Source: Pseudocercospora fijiensis CIRAD86 | Taxonomy: Eukaryota; Ascomycota; Dothideomycetes; Mycosphaerellales; Mycosphaerellaceae | Direction: 5' to 3' | NCBI RefSeq assembly: GCF_000340215.1 | Contig: NW_006921533.1 | Span: forward strand, 5,981,424 to 6,045,423 | Length of the DNA: 64,000 nt | In this document: in pieces, positions 49,770-61,400 of the stretch | Layout of the letters: each line of letters starts with the position of its first letter | How positions within the stretch are numbered: position 1 is the first letter of the stretch | The notes under the pieces: generated by a model | Databases searched by the model: none | The model's input: only the letters and a program-made list of their open reading frames with translations | What the model was told of the DNA's origin: nothing | Made by a program: the position numbers and the translations under genes

Positions 49770-51581
49770 TCACTTCCGTCTCCACCTCTTCCAAAACCTC
49801 CACCCCTCACCTTCCTCCCCTCTCCTCCCACTTTTCCGCCGTCGACTCCCCACCCGCCACCAATACAGCGGCACACCGACCGCCAGAAACCCCAGCACAA
49901 TCAACGCCTGCCAAGGCTTCGCAAACACAGCTCTGCTCAGCAAGAACAAGCTGACACAGCAAAAAATAACGGGCGTCGTAATCCAACATTTATAAGGTCT
50001 TTCCAATTCCGGTTCTTTGACTCTCAACACGATCAAGCCGACGACGACCGCGAAGTAGAAGAGGTAAGAAGCTACGCCGTAGAACGTCGTGAGCGTCGTG
50101 AAATCTCCGATGATGATGTAGAGGATTGTGAGGATGGCGTTGAGGGTCATGGCGTAGATGGGTGTGTAGAAGAAGCCTTGTTCATCGGCGAGGAAATGGG
50201 CGAGTTTTTTGCCTCCTCGACGTGGGAGACGCATGCGTCGTGAGGTGTCGGAGAAGCCGATTGTGGCGAAAAGTTCGGGGATGTAGCCTTCTTTTCCTGC
50301 GGAGTAGACGAGGCGGCCTGATGTGAAGGTTGTTGCGTTTAGGGCGCCGAAGCAAGAGCCTGCGACTGCGAGGGCGAGAAGGAGAGAACCGAGGGGCCCG
50401 AGGACGGTTGAGCCGAAGGATACTGCGATTGTGTTGCTTTTGTTGATGATGTCTGTTGGGAGGACGAAGATGTAGGCTAGGTTGGCGAGGAGGTAGGATA
50501 GTATGACCACGGGTAGGGCTGTGTGAATGACTCTTGGGAGGTCGCGGCTGGCGTGGACCATTTCGCCCGTGACATAGTTGGTGTTGTCCCATCCATCGTA
50601 AGCCCAGAGTCCGGCATAGAGTGCGACAGCCCATTCGGAGGACGACAAGGAGGTACCAGAAAACCAAGACGTATTTTTCCACTTCTGCGACAGCTCGTCC
50701 TTGTGATACGCCAAACCCGTAGTCGCCACGATCACCCCGGCTACCGTAACAGCTAGGAGTGCTGCAAATTTGAAAAACATGAAGAAATCCGCAGATCTTG
50801 TCCCCAGTTTCGTGCTCACACAATTGAGTCCCGTAACAATCAGCAGCCCTGCCAACGCAACGCCTTTATTTATCCAAGCACTCGCCTCCCCCGCCTCAGC
50901 GCCAATGATTGCGCGGACAACATACTCCCCAAATATAATCGCGATGATCGCCGCACTCCCAGGTTTGAGTACTACAACCGCACACCACGTAAACAAAAAC
51001 CCAGCCCACTCCCCGAAAATTTTACTCAAATATATCTGCGCCCCTCCATTCAGCGGTATCGCACCTCCCAGCTCTGCATAACTCGCCGCGCCCGTCCATG
51101 CCAGAACACCCGAAATGATCCATACCGACAGCGCAGCAGCAGGACTCCCAGCGTTGAGGTTTACAGAAGCTGGAGAGCTGAAGATCCCACTCCCGATTAT
51201 AAGACCCACAACCAGTGACAGTCCGTTTAAATATGTCAAACTCTTATTCCTTTCCAGACTCCCACCAGCTTCGGTAGAGAAGTGTGGAGTTGCGGGTGTT
51301 CCGAGACTTGTATATGCGCCGACTCCTCCTGCGGTAGCTGATAGAGGGAAGAGTGAGGAATTGAAATCAAAAGCACTGCTGACGGAATAACTTCTCCCAT
51401 GAAAAGCTCTTCCAGATCCATTCATCGGTGTTGCCGGGTTCGAGAAGCTGAGTTTACGACTACTCGGCGGTCCGCCAGAGCTGCTGTCGAGGGAGTCGCG
51501 GCGGTCATGGTTGTTGGAAGAGGATGCGAGGGAGGCGAGTTCGAGGGAGTCGCGTGATGGGCGGAGAGGTTGATGCTGCAT
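49770..51581 (-). CDS. LAT/MUP1-type amino acid transporter (APC superfamily), 603 aa
   Basis: Plasma-membrane amino acid transporter with about 12 spans; substrate unknown, methionine or large neutral amino acids being typical of the group. Seen: a Ser-rich cytosolic N-terminus of about 110 residues, then LSLVVGLIIGSGIFSSPASV (helix 1 signature), SVWIISGVLAWTGAASYAELG, PLNGGAQIYLSKIFGEWAGFLF, the helix 6 region GLWAYDGWDNTNYVTGEM, and a short basic C-terminus (WRFWKRWRRK). The start is the ATG at 51581 (MQHQPLRPS); upstream codons lead only to a TTG. Single exon. The GLWAYDGWDN motif is shared by L-type transporters and yeast Mup1-like permeases. Confidence 0.92.
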   Translation of the reverse strand: MQHQPLRPSRDSLELASLASSSNNHDRRDSLDSSSGGPPSSRKLSFSNPATPMNGSGRAFHGRSYSVSSAFDFNSSLFPLSATAGGVGAYTSLGTPATPHFSTEAGGSLERNKSLTYLNGLSLVVGLIIGSGIFSSPASVNLNAGSPAAALSVWIISGVLAWTGAASYAELGGAIPLNGGAQIYLSKIFGEWAGFLFTWCAVVVLKPGSAAIIAIIFGEYVVRAIIGAEAGEASAWINKGVALAGLLIVTGLNCVSTKLGTRSADFFMFFKFAALLAVTVAGVIVATTGLAYHKDELSQKWKNTSWFSGTSLSSSEWAVALYAGLWAYDGWDNTNYVTGEMVHASRDLPRVIHTALPVVILSYLLANLAYIFVLPTDIINKSNTIAVSFGSTVLGPLGSLLLALAVAGSCFGALNATTFTSGRLVYSAGKEGYIPELFATIGFSDTSRRMRLPRRGGKKLAHFLADEQGFFYTPIYAMTLNAILTILYIIIGDFTTLTTFYGVASYLFYFAVVVGLIVLRVKEPELERPYKCWITTPVIFCCVSLFLLSRAVFAKPWQALIVLGFLAVGVPLYWWRVGSRRRKSGRRGEEGEGWRFWKRWRRK

Positions 51582-52186
51582 CTGTGGCAGAAGGACGATT
51601 CGATATGCGCGGATGTCGGGGATCAATGTTGCATACTACGGCGGTTATAGGCATGCGCGTGGACGGTTTGTGATCGTTGAGCGAAGAGCCATCGGTGCAG
51701 AAGAAAACAGCGGCCCGCACTGCCCATTGGGAGACGCGAACTGAGAAAAGTAGTGATGGGAGCAGATCATCGCACTCTGTCGGACTTGCCGCATGCCAAG
51801 ATATCGTCCGCATTTGGTAACAATGACCTGGTCACACTCAACACTCAACCCTCATCCAACAACACCAACGTTGACGAGATGCTCGTGCAATCAGAACTGG
51901 AAAGTAATTTGAAACCGCTTTTTGGCTATCCGCTTTCTCTAGACAACCAAATGCATCGGGAAAAACAAATGAAAAGTTTCATGCCATAACCTCCTCAAGT
52001 ACTTTCTCGTTTCATCACTGAAGTCCGTCGTGCAGGAGCATATGTTGCCTGCGCTGATCTAGTCGTGCTTTTCCATGACAGCATACCTGTATCAGCCACT
52101 GCAAAAGACGCCCGCAAATGCTCGACATCCTCCTCTGGGTATCCCAAGCACCTTCCATCTCATCAGCATTCTCATCGGCGCGCTGT
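51582..52186. other. Promoter of the LAT gene and 3' region of EF2
   Basis: A 605-bp gap between two leftward genes. No gene, repeat or RNA was recognised. Confidence 0.4.
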
Positions 52187-54819
52187 TTAGAGCTTGTCGT
52201 AGTAGTTCTCGTAGCCTGGAACGTCTGGCTTGATACCCTTGCGCTTTCGCATCTCCTCGACGATCTTTCCTGGGTTGGTGGTCTTGTCGAGTGGTGAACC
52301 ACCTGGAAGGATCTGCCAGTGGTCAAAAACTGACTGTGGGAAAGCCTGACCGGATGTATTGGATCGGAGATCTGCGTTGAATCCGAAAGACTCGTTGACG
52401 GGCAGGTATGCCTTGATGTTGAAGAGTGGAGTACCTGGACGCTGGACCTCCTCGAAAACGTGACCTCTTCGGCGGGTAAGCACACCGTAGATACCACCCA
52501 TAGCCTGTTCTGGAACCTGGATCTCGACCAAGAAGACGGGCTCGAGAAGACCCGGGTCGGCAAGAAGAGTGGCGGCGTAGAGCACACGACGCGCAGTTGG
52601 AATGATCTGCCCACCACCACGGTGAATGGCATCAGTGTGGAGGGTAACATCCATGATGTTGAAGCGCACTGATCGCATTGGCTCCTCAGCAACTGGACCT
52701 TCCTTGGTCGCCCACTGGAAACCAGAGACGAAAGAATCCTTGATTTCGTTGAGGTACTGCACGGCCTTGGTCTGGTCGACGAGCAAGTTGGCGCCGTTGG
52801 TGTCTGGTCCGAAACACCAGATCTTACGGGCATCAGTCACGTCCCATCCGTGCTCGTCAGCAAGGATACGGGCACGGGCCTTGAAATCGTCGCGTGGTCC
52901 AATCTTGCCAGCCTCAATGTCCTTGCTCACTTCCTCAGCAAGAGGACAGGCAGTGACGTAGAGACGGTTGTGCTTGTTGGGTGATTTGGAAAGGGCCTGC
53001 ATGCTGGACTCAGCACCGACGGTCTCACGGTACTGGACGACTGGGTCGGAAATGCGGAGTGGGACACCAGCGTGGTCCTCCTCGAGATCCTTCAAGCAAA
53101 TTTCGAGATGGAGCTCACCGGCACCAGCAACGACGTGCTCACCAGACTCGTTGATGAGAGTAAGAACGCAAGGATCCGACTTGGACAGACGCTTGAGACC
53201 TTCGACAAGCTTGGGCAAATCGTTGGCGTTCTTGACTTCGACGGATCGCTGCACGACGGGCGAGACGGAGAACTTCATGACCTTGAGGTTGTGCGAGCTC
53301 TCCTCGGTGGTGAGGGTACCGGACTTGAGCAAGAACTGGTCAATACCGACCAGACCAAGAATGTTACCGGCTGGCACATCCTCAATTGGCTCGGTGTAGC
53401 GACCCATCATGAGAATGGTACGCTGGATAGACTTGACGAACAAGTCCTCCTTCTTGCCTGGAACGTAGTTTGGTCCCTGGATACGGACCTTGAGACCAGA
53501 GCGGGCGGTACCAGAGAAGACACGACCGAAAGCGTAGAAACGTCCCTTATCGGAAGTCGGCACCATCTTGGAGACGTACAACATGAGGGGACCCTTTGGA
53601 TCACAGTCACGGATACCAATGGCAGAGATGTCGTCTGGAGGACCCTCGTACAGAGTCTCCATACGGTACTTCTGGGCAGTAGCTGGAGATGGAAGATGGA
53701 GAATCATCATCTCCATGAGGGCATCTGCGGCGGGCAAGAACTTGCGCATGACGACCTTGAGGAGTTGCTTGCCCTCAAGATCCTTCTCGTCACCGACAAG
53801 CTTGATCTCGAGCTTCTCGAGGAGCTTTGGAATCTCCTCCTTCTTGAAATTCATGATGGTGTCGAAAATGCGGAAAATTGGGTCCAAACAGAACTGGTTG
53901 AAGGCACGCTCAGCGCCCTCTGCAGACTTGGTCCACTTCTTGGTCTTGGCGTTGAAGTACGACTCGCCCTGCGAAAGGATCAGAACATGCGTTCAGCGGC
54001 AAGATTGGTGCAGAGAACTTACCCAAAGACGCTGCATCATCTTGGTCTTGTCGACACCAAACTTCTTGGAGTACTTGGCGGCGAACTGGCGGACGGTGAA
54101 AGCCCAGCCGTGGAGACCGGAACCGAAGGCGACGGTACCCTTCTCCGGGTAGACCTGGACATCACCAAGAGCCTTGTCGTAGTAGGTGGAGATGACGACG
54201 TTGACGGACTCGATGACACGAGAGAAGTTCTGGTACAGATCTTCCTTGGAAAGCTGGAGTTCGAGAAGAGCACGGTCGACCTTGTTGATGATGACGACTG
54301 GCTTGATACGCTCACCAAGGGCCTGTCGGAGCACAGTCTCGGTCTGCACGCACACACCTTCAATGGTGTCGACGACGACCAGGGCACCGTCAGTGACACG
54401 GAGAGCAGCAGTGACCTCAGACGAGAAGTCAACGTGACCTGGCGAGTCAATCAGGTTGACCAAGAAGTCGTTCTTCTCCGTCTTGACGGGGATATCCTTC
54501 AGGTCCTCTGGGTCGATGAGGGTGCCGTAGAGGGAGATGGCGGTCGACTTGATGGTGACACCTCGCTCTTGTTCATCGGCACGAGTGTCTGTAAAGCGCG
54601 CAGTACCGGCGTTCTTGGCTGAGATGATACCAGCTCGCTGGACGAGGGAGTCGGTGAGGGTGGACTTTCCGTGATCGACGTGGGCAATGACGGACATGTT
54701 ACGGATGTTGATTGGGTTGTCCATGAGCTGGCCTGCCAACAGTCAGTGTCCGCCATCTTCCACGGCCGCCCCATGCATCACGCCGACTTACGGAGCTCCT
54801 CGACGGTGAACTGCACCAT
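52187..54819 (-). CDS. EFT2: Translation elongation factor 2, 839 aa
   Basis: GTPase that moves the ribosome along mRNA. Exons 54819-54792 (28 nt), 54732-54023 and 53968-52187 sum to exactly 840 codons. Splicing gives [16 protein letters not shown] and [17 protein letters not shown], the expected family sequences. Introns are 59 and 54 nt. Seen: G1 [21 protein letters not shown] switch region, DSPGHVDF (G3), NKVD (G4), the domain II-V blocks, the diphthamide loop [12 protein letters not shown] (the modified His lies before RGGGQ, about residue 696), and the family C-terminus YYDKL. The strong codon bias of this highly expressed gene produces long antisense open frames. A 5'-untranslated intron is predicted upstream. 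Confidence 0.98.
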
Positions 54820-55496
54820 CTTGGCGGTGTTGTGCGGGTGTTGTTTCGAGGGGAAGAAGAGGAGGGTTTGGTATGCGTTGGGATGCCCCGCTTCGAGCGC
54901 TCTGTCAACGCGACCTCGAAGTAATTGTCGTGCCTATAGTTGATGTCAGAGGCAGGCAGCGACGAGGCGGACGGTGGATATTTGTACCTGTCAAAGGCTG
55001 GTGCTTGGGGTAGAGCGGTGATGGGCAGAGGCAAAGATTGGAAGAAGTGCTTGAAAATCAGCAAGGTGGGAAGGTGGGGTCCCTGCCGGCACTAGTCCCA
55101 ATGAGGATCCCCGCTATAACGGTGAACGGTGTCATCGATGGCAGCGCCTCCGCCTCGAGCACTTCCATTTTCACATTTTCACGCGTGCAGGCCACAGCCG
55201 ACTCAGCTTCCGGCCAACCAGACGTTTACGATGCTCGTTTCCATTGTGGCAGTGGCACTACAACCGAGCACAAATGTGAGTCACACCGATCTGAGCCAAC
55301 ACACACCAAAGTGATGGCCGGGCTGGATTTCGAAATTCGAATGTGCGCCCCGCGAAAACATTTCTCCGACTCCGAAACCATATTTTCTGCTGACATTTCT
55401 TGTGCGTGCTGTCTATGTGCCGCTCTCATCCTGTACAGGCCTCAATGCACGGTAAAAGACACATTATTCCCCCTCGACTCCGCGAGCATCTTCTTC
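54820..55496. promoter_or_regulatory. EF2 promoter/5' UTR and CSF1 3' region
   Basis: A 677-bp gap between two leftward genes. The EF2-proximal part (to about 55060) reads as a CT-rich leader on the minus strand and contains a probable 5'-UTR intron. No gene was recognised. Confidence 0.45.
54934..54987 (-). other. Probable 5'-UTR intron of EF2 (54 nt)
   Basis: On the minus strand the sequence ACAG|GTACAAATATCC at 54987 and CTCTGACATCAACTATAG ending at 54934 form a donor, a CTGAC branch site and an acceptor at usual fungal spacing. It lies 115 bp upstream of the EF2 ATG. Confidence 0.5.
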
Positions 55497-58400
55497 TCAA
55501 GATGCCGCCTCCCTAACCGCTCCCCCCAGAATCTTCCCGTACGCATCCTCGACTTCTTTACACACTTCCAAAAGGGTCACAATGATGATCTGATGCGTGA
55601 CATTCGGCAAGCGATCTCGGTGCAAGCCGACCCATTCGAGCGGTGGCGTTGCCTCTCCCATGTCTCGCAGTTGCGGCGTTTCGATGACTGCTGGCTCCAG
55701 AGCATGATACTCGTATCGACTCTGCGGCAGATTGATCTCAGCCGTAATCTTCTCCTGCGGCTGCGGCTGCGGCTGTGGCGCCGAGTCCCTGTCGCCACTG
55801 CTCGAAGGAGGCGAGGGAGAATCGGCAGCAGGTCCCTCAGCTTTGATCTTGACCGCTGATTCTGGGAGAGACTTGTCCAGCCGCGAGGCCAATGCCCGAT
55901 AACCGGATTCCCACATGCCCTTGATGAAGTTGATGCGCGACAGGTTCCAGCCAACGTCAATCTTGCCATCGAAGAGTGACTTGAAGATGTAGTCCACTTC
56001 ACATCCTTTCGGTGCCTGCCACGTCTGCATGCTCGCCACCACTTGAGGCACGCGTAAAATGATGCCTCCCTTTGCGTTCAGAGCACTGTTGATGACTTCA
56101 TCCGCCGTCATCTCCAAAGCCTTGGGCACGGCAGTCATTCGGCGCACAGACGAAAGCGCGACCTGTAGCTGGCCAAGAGTCATGCCCAGTGCACATGTTA
56201 TCCTTCCGCCTTCGAGGCCAACGGCAAATCGAGCTTGGATGTTGCTGGCCTCGAGCTTGAGCATTTGACTGTCGAAGAATGTGCTTGGGTACACTCCAAA
56301 ACATATGCCACCCATCGTGACCACCACGTCGGTATGGAGTGAAATCGGGCTCTTCTCCGCTCTTTTCTCTGCCACCGGAGAGTCTGGAATTTGGGGTCCA
56401 AATCTCGTCGGCACCACCGTGCTTTCTCGGCGCAAGTGCTTCTCAATCTCCTTGAGGGACTGCATGTATGCAGATTGCTTTTCGTGGATGAGCCGATCGA
56501 AAGCTTGGTACAACGCTACAGCTTGCGAAGGACTGCTGGATGTGCAAAACACGTGTGCCTTTCCGCAATCCAATACTGCAACGAGTCGATCGCCCGTTCC
56601 ATGCTGCTCGCGAACATTGTACATCAGGAAGTCGAAGTTGCCAATGTCGCCGAAAGCAAATGCTTGGTAGTCAAACGCCGCTTTGGCCTTGAGTTCTTTG
56701 ACTCCGATCGATGCCTGGATGAGCGGAGTCTTGCGCAGTGTCGCCTGGGTCGACTCCTCTGGCCATTTGATGGACGTTCTGACTCCGAGCTTGCCCAAAT
56801 GAATGAAGCCGCTCATTCTGCCAGTGCTATCGACACCCATCTCGTCCAGCCCTATGCACAGATTCTGTTCCCAATTCGAAGACTTCTGCTGACTTGCCCA
56901 AAGATTTATGATTCGGAAAGACGACTTGCCGATACTCTGTCCGAGATCGACGTCGACAGCCAGTTCAGTTATGTTGACAGTGGCGTTCCATGGAAATGCA
57001 GCGGCCGCAGCAAAAGTTTGGTATTTCTGAACCACGAACTCATCAGGTCTTTGGACTGTAATGGCTGGTGCAGCTCCTTGTGCAGGGGAAGCAGCGCTCG
57101 GCTTGCGAATTTCAGGTGGTAGCCAGATTTCTCTGAACAACAGCAAGTCTTGAAACTGCTTGCCATTGATTGCAATCTTGGTCGGGTTAATATTCAAGAT
57201 TGCGGAGATTCCAGCGCTCCCGCTCAAATGCTTGTTGTTCATTGCCGATAGCACGATTGAATCCATCTCATAGCTGAACGTTGGTTCGCGAGAGTACATG
57301 TGCTTCACCTGCGCGCCAAGCTTCGTCATGACCGCAGACATGGCAAAGAAATGCCCATGTTCGTCCGAGTCAATGGTGTTCATGGTGAGATAGAAGCCCT
57401 CCAGTGAGGCCTTTGCATCGACTCGTGCAATGGGCTGACAGCTTAGCCCAAACTCTTGCTTCGCAATGCGGAAGCCTAGGTCCACCTTCGTCTTGCCAAA
57501 GATCTTAGCTGGGGTAGTTGCAACGATGTTGTCATCCTCGAAGAACTGCTTGGCTCTCGATTGATCGGGGCTGGGCCTCTGATCTTCCGCGGTGTCCGGT
57601 TTAGGTGGTGTCTGAGGCTTTGTCTTCTCGTCCTGGCTTCGCACGACTTCCTTGACGCTATTTGAGATCTCCAGTACCAAAGGCACCACATTCGGCGCCA
57701 GCATGTTGGTAGAGGCATCGATCATCAGCTCGCCGTTCAGTCGTGGCTGTACATCATCCCGGTTGTACTCCATCTTGAGCGAGATTCCAGGAGCAGTCAA
57801 AGTTGTTTGCATGAGAGCACCATCAGCAGCGAACTGACCGTATCTGCCGTGCTGAGTACCGTGCTGCTGAGATGCTGCAGCGATTGATGCTAGACTATTG
57901 CTTCGGGGTCCAGAGCCTTGTATGTATACCTGCGCGCCCGCGAAGTCGGCCTCCACGAGAACCGAGCTCAGCCTCTTGGTATCGAAAGAAGGCGTCCTCG
58001 GCGCGCCAGAAGTCGTTGGCATACTCTGCCAAGTTGCAGTGCCGGTCTTGAATTTGTCCCGGGCAAGCTCAATAGACTTCTGCACTGCGGAGACTGGGAA
58101 CATGAACTTCGACTCAAGACGCAGGTCAAGCGGCTTTCCTGTTGCCTTCAAGGCAAGCTTCACGTTCTTGCCCTTCTCTGACCAGTAGGCCACGCTGAAG
58201 CCGACTTCAGGCAGAAGCGCAGAATTCAGCGCGCGATACTGCTTGCTTTCCTTCCTTTTCACGAGCTGCAACTGGATATTCTGAATGTTGAGACGCGCCT
58301 CATGCCCACCTCTCGTCTTGAACTCAATACTCTGTATGGAGAACACAAGATCGTCGACCTGTGCACCACGTCGTGCAGCAAAGGAAGAATCCACCAACCA

Positions 58401-61400
58401 TGTAGCTTGAATTTCCGTCAGCTCAATCGTCGTCGTGATCGAAAGCAGGTCTTCCGGCGAGAAAGGCATTTCATCATCGTCAGGCCAGCCTTCATCGCCC
58501 TTGATACGCTTGATGACAGTATGTCTGCGCTCATCTCGAAGCTTTCGAAGATACTCGACTTCTTTCGATAGGTCTAGACGCTTGATTCGATCCTCCAGGT
58601 GATTGATGACATCTACGACAGTCGATGCTGTTTCTGGGTTTGCATTGATCTCGATTCCATCACTGCGAACCTTCAACTCACGGTGCACAACACCGTTTTC
58701 GCCTACGATGTTGTTAAAGTGTAGGCGAATGCTCATGGTAGCGTTGCCACAAGGTCGAATCTTGCCTCGCTCCTTGATGCGTAGTGCGGCGCCGATGTCT
58801 TGTATATGGGCTCGGACTTCTGGGATGAGTGGGTTGGCGTCCTTGGATGTCTCCCTGTTTGATGCTGTGGCGTGCAGAGGTCCTGTGCCTAACTCCACTT
58901 CGGCCATGGCTCTGTAGCGATGGGCGTCTTTCGCTGTTGGCGTATGTGCAGAAATTCTGATACCGAGTAGTGCAAGCCGAGCATCAAAAAGAATGCGCTG
59001 CTCTTTGACAGGCTTCGGCTTCTCAAGTTCATTCTTTGGGAAGACATATTCAACATGGTGTTGAATGTCTTCCACTCCAGCTTTGATTGACTTGAACACG
59101 TCTTGAACCTCGGGTTGATTCATAACCCCAATCACTCCTTGCATAGCACCGGCGTCAACCTCCACCCTTTCAATCGTTGTTGCGACCGACACAGAAGTCT
59201 CGTCGTTTCCAAGCTCGAGACCAACGTGACCATTGATTGGCGGTACGTCAAGGAGGCCTTGTATGTGCCGCTCCTCTTCAGACGTGTTGACAAACGCATG
59301 CTTCTGCTTGCCAACATCGAAATCGATGCTGAAAACCTTGTCCTTGGTCAATCTCGGGGCCACTCTAACGCTGGCAGCAACACCTTCAAGCATGTAGCCC
59401 AGATTCTGCAGTAACGAAACTTCGAGGTGAATATTGCCTGCAAGGACAGCCACGTGGAGCTTCGGCGGCACTGATCCGAAAGTGGTTTCCGATGCTTGGG
59501 TCGTCTTTGTTTTCTGCTCCCTCACAGCAGGTGATGCTGTTGCTGAAGACGACGGACGCGGCTGCACGATTTCAGCAAGTTTTTGGCACTTGGCAACCTC
59601 ATCCAGAATGATTAGATCGATGAGATGTAGAATTCCGGGCACCTGTTCGGTGATCCTGATCTGGAGGTCCTCGTACGCCAAGGCGAGTGTTATCGTTGCC
59701 GGACCATCAGCTCCAGGCGCTGGCTGCAGGCAATCGATGTAGAGACTTGGTGAGATAAGCAGCGTCTGCCAGATCCGAGTATTGGTGCCGCAGAGTTCAG
59801 TGATGGCACGATCAACATTGATGATGGCACTGGCGCACTGACCAAACTGCTCGCTTGCCTGTGTCGTGCCAATGACTGAAACCTTGAGACCTTCAGCCTG
59901 CGAGACATGTCGCACATTTATGGTCTGAAGCGTAATACTACCGGTATCGGTGGATAGCACAATATGGACGTCGTGCCTAGCGAGTCCGTCGTCGATAGCT
60001 TGCCTCGTAGTCCTCTTTCCACCAGCTTGCAGCTTGGATGAAACCTGCTGGATCTTGTCATTCAAGGAGATGACATCTTCAGCAATCTTGAGCAGCTCCC
60101 AGTCAAGATTGAGGGCGAAGATGCCCATGTGGAGCTGTATCAAAGTCTTGGTGCGCATGTTTTCGTCTACGAGCATCAAACCCTCCGGCCTAGTAGGCGG
60201 GATGTTTTCCATTCCCAGCGAAGTCTCCTCTATAACGATCTCGCTGCTGGTCTTCTCGCTCTCCAGGGCGATGCGTAAGGACTCTGATCTGAATGTAACA
60301 GTCAAAGGCGGTTTATCCGGCGAAGACTCTTGGTTGAGCTCGTCTGGTCGCCAGATCATTTTAAAAGCCATTGTCTGATTCACATATGGCACGTCCCAGT
60401 TCCGCCACTGTGTCCAACTTTCAAGTGTCCTTTCAGGAGCACCTGCCGGGAAGGCGAGTCGGTTCTCTCTGCAATGTGCCTCGAGCTCGTCCGCCTTCTC
60501 CTTTGGAAGATGCATGAGGATATTGCGGAAGCGGGAAAGTATTTTCCACGAGTCTGTATTTCTGAAATGTCCCGGAAATGCGCGCAGGATATAGAGCATG
60601 CGAGCCATGAAAGGTGGATCGCTCACAATCTCGCCATTTTGTGTCAGCACGTATGTCAGCCATTGCAAACGCCGTGTATCGTTGGTGAAAATGTCATCAA
60701 ACCGTTCCATAATGCCAGTGATAAGTGGAACCAGCTTGAGGGCCAATTCAGTGAGATAAGTGGTCTGGGGGCTGTTAACAGAGACCACGGCCTCCCTCAA
60801 GGAGACATGGAATGCATGCGTTGATGTCAACGCTAGCCACACCAGGGCATCGTCGACGTGAAGAGAGACAGCCGGCTTCATCAGCTCTCTGCCATTCCTC
60901 TGGCTTAGAGAAAAATCCAGATTTCCAAGAAGCGTATGTAGGGCCAAGTATTGCACAGCGCCATTGTCCCGAGGATGAGTCCTGACCCTGACGGCCAGCT
61001 CGAGCAAGCTCATTGTTATGTCGATCTGGTCGGCAATTTCATCCTTGTGTTCCTCCAAGGCCACTACCCGCATATGAGCTGCGGGAAGCGAGGCACTGAT
61101 CTCCAGGATGTTTGTAGGACCGATACGCTCAGAATTGCGGCTCGATATCGCCCCCATGACGCTCATGTGGAAAGAGTCCATCACCTCCTCCGGGTTGTTC
61201 GGTAAGACTCTCTCTATCAATTTCGAGACCGTAACAGCCAGATGCGGCTCTACATAGACTCGTATTCCAGGCACGACTTTGATCAGAACGCTGACGTGCT
61301 CGGCATTTTGGTCAGTTCCTGGATCGTGAATGACCTGCGAGATTGTCGACTTGACTGAACTGTCATCTTGATCGACGTGTTTCGGGAACTCTGGGACATT

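Noticed and set aside
53072..54622. 516-codon open frame on the + strand inside the EF2 gene
   Set aside because: It is exactly antisense to EF2, with Leu/Val/Thr/Asp composition expected from the complement of strongly biased codons, and matches no family.
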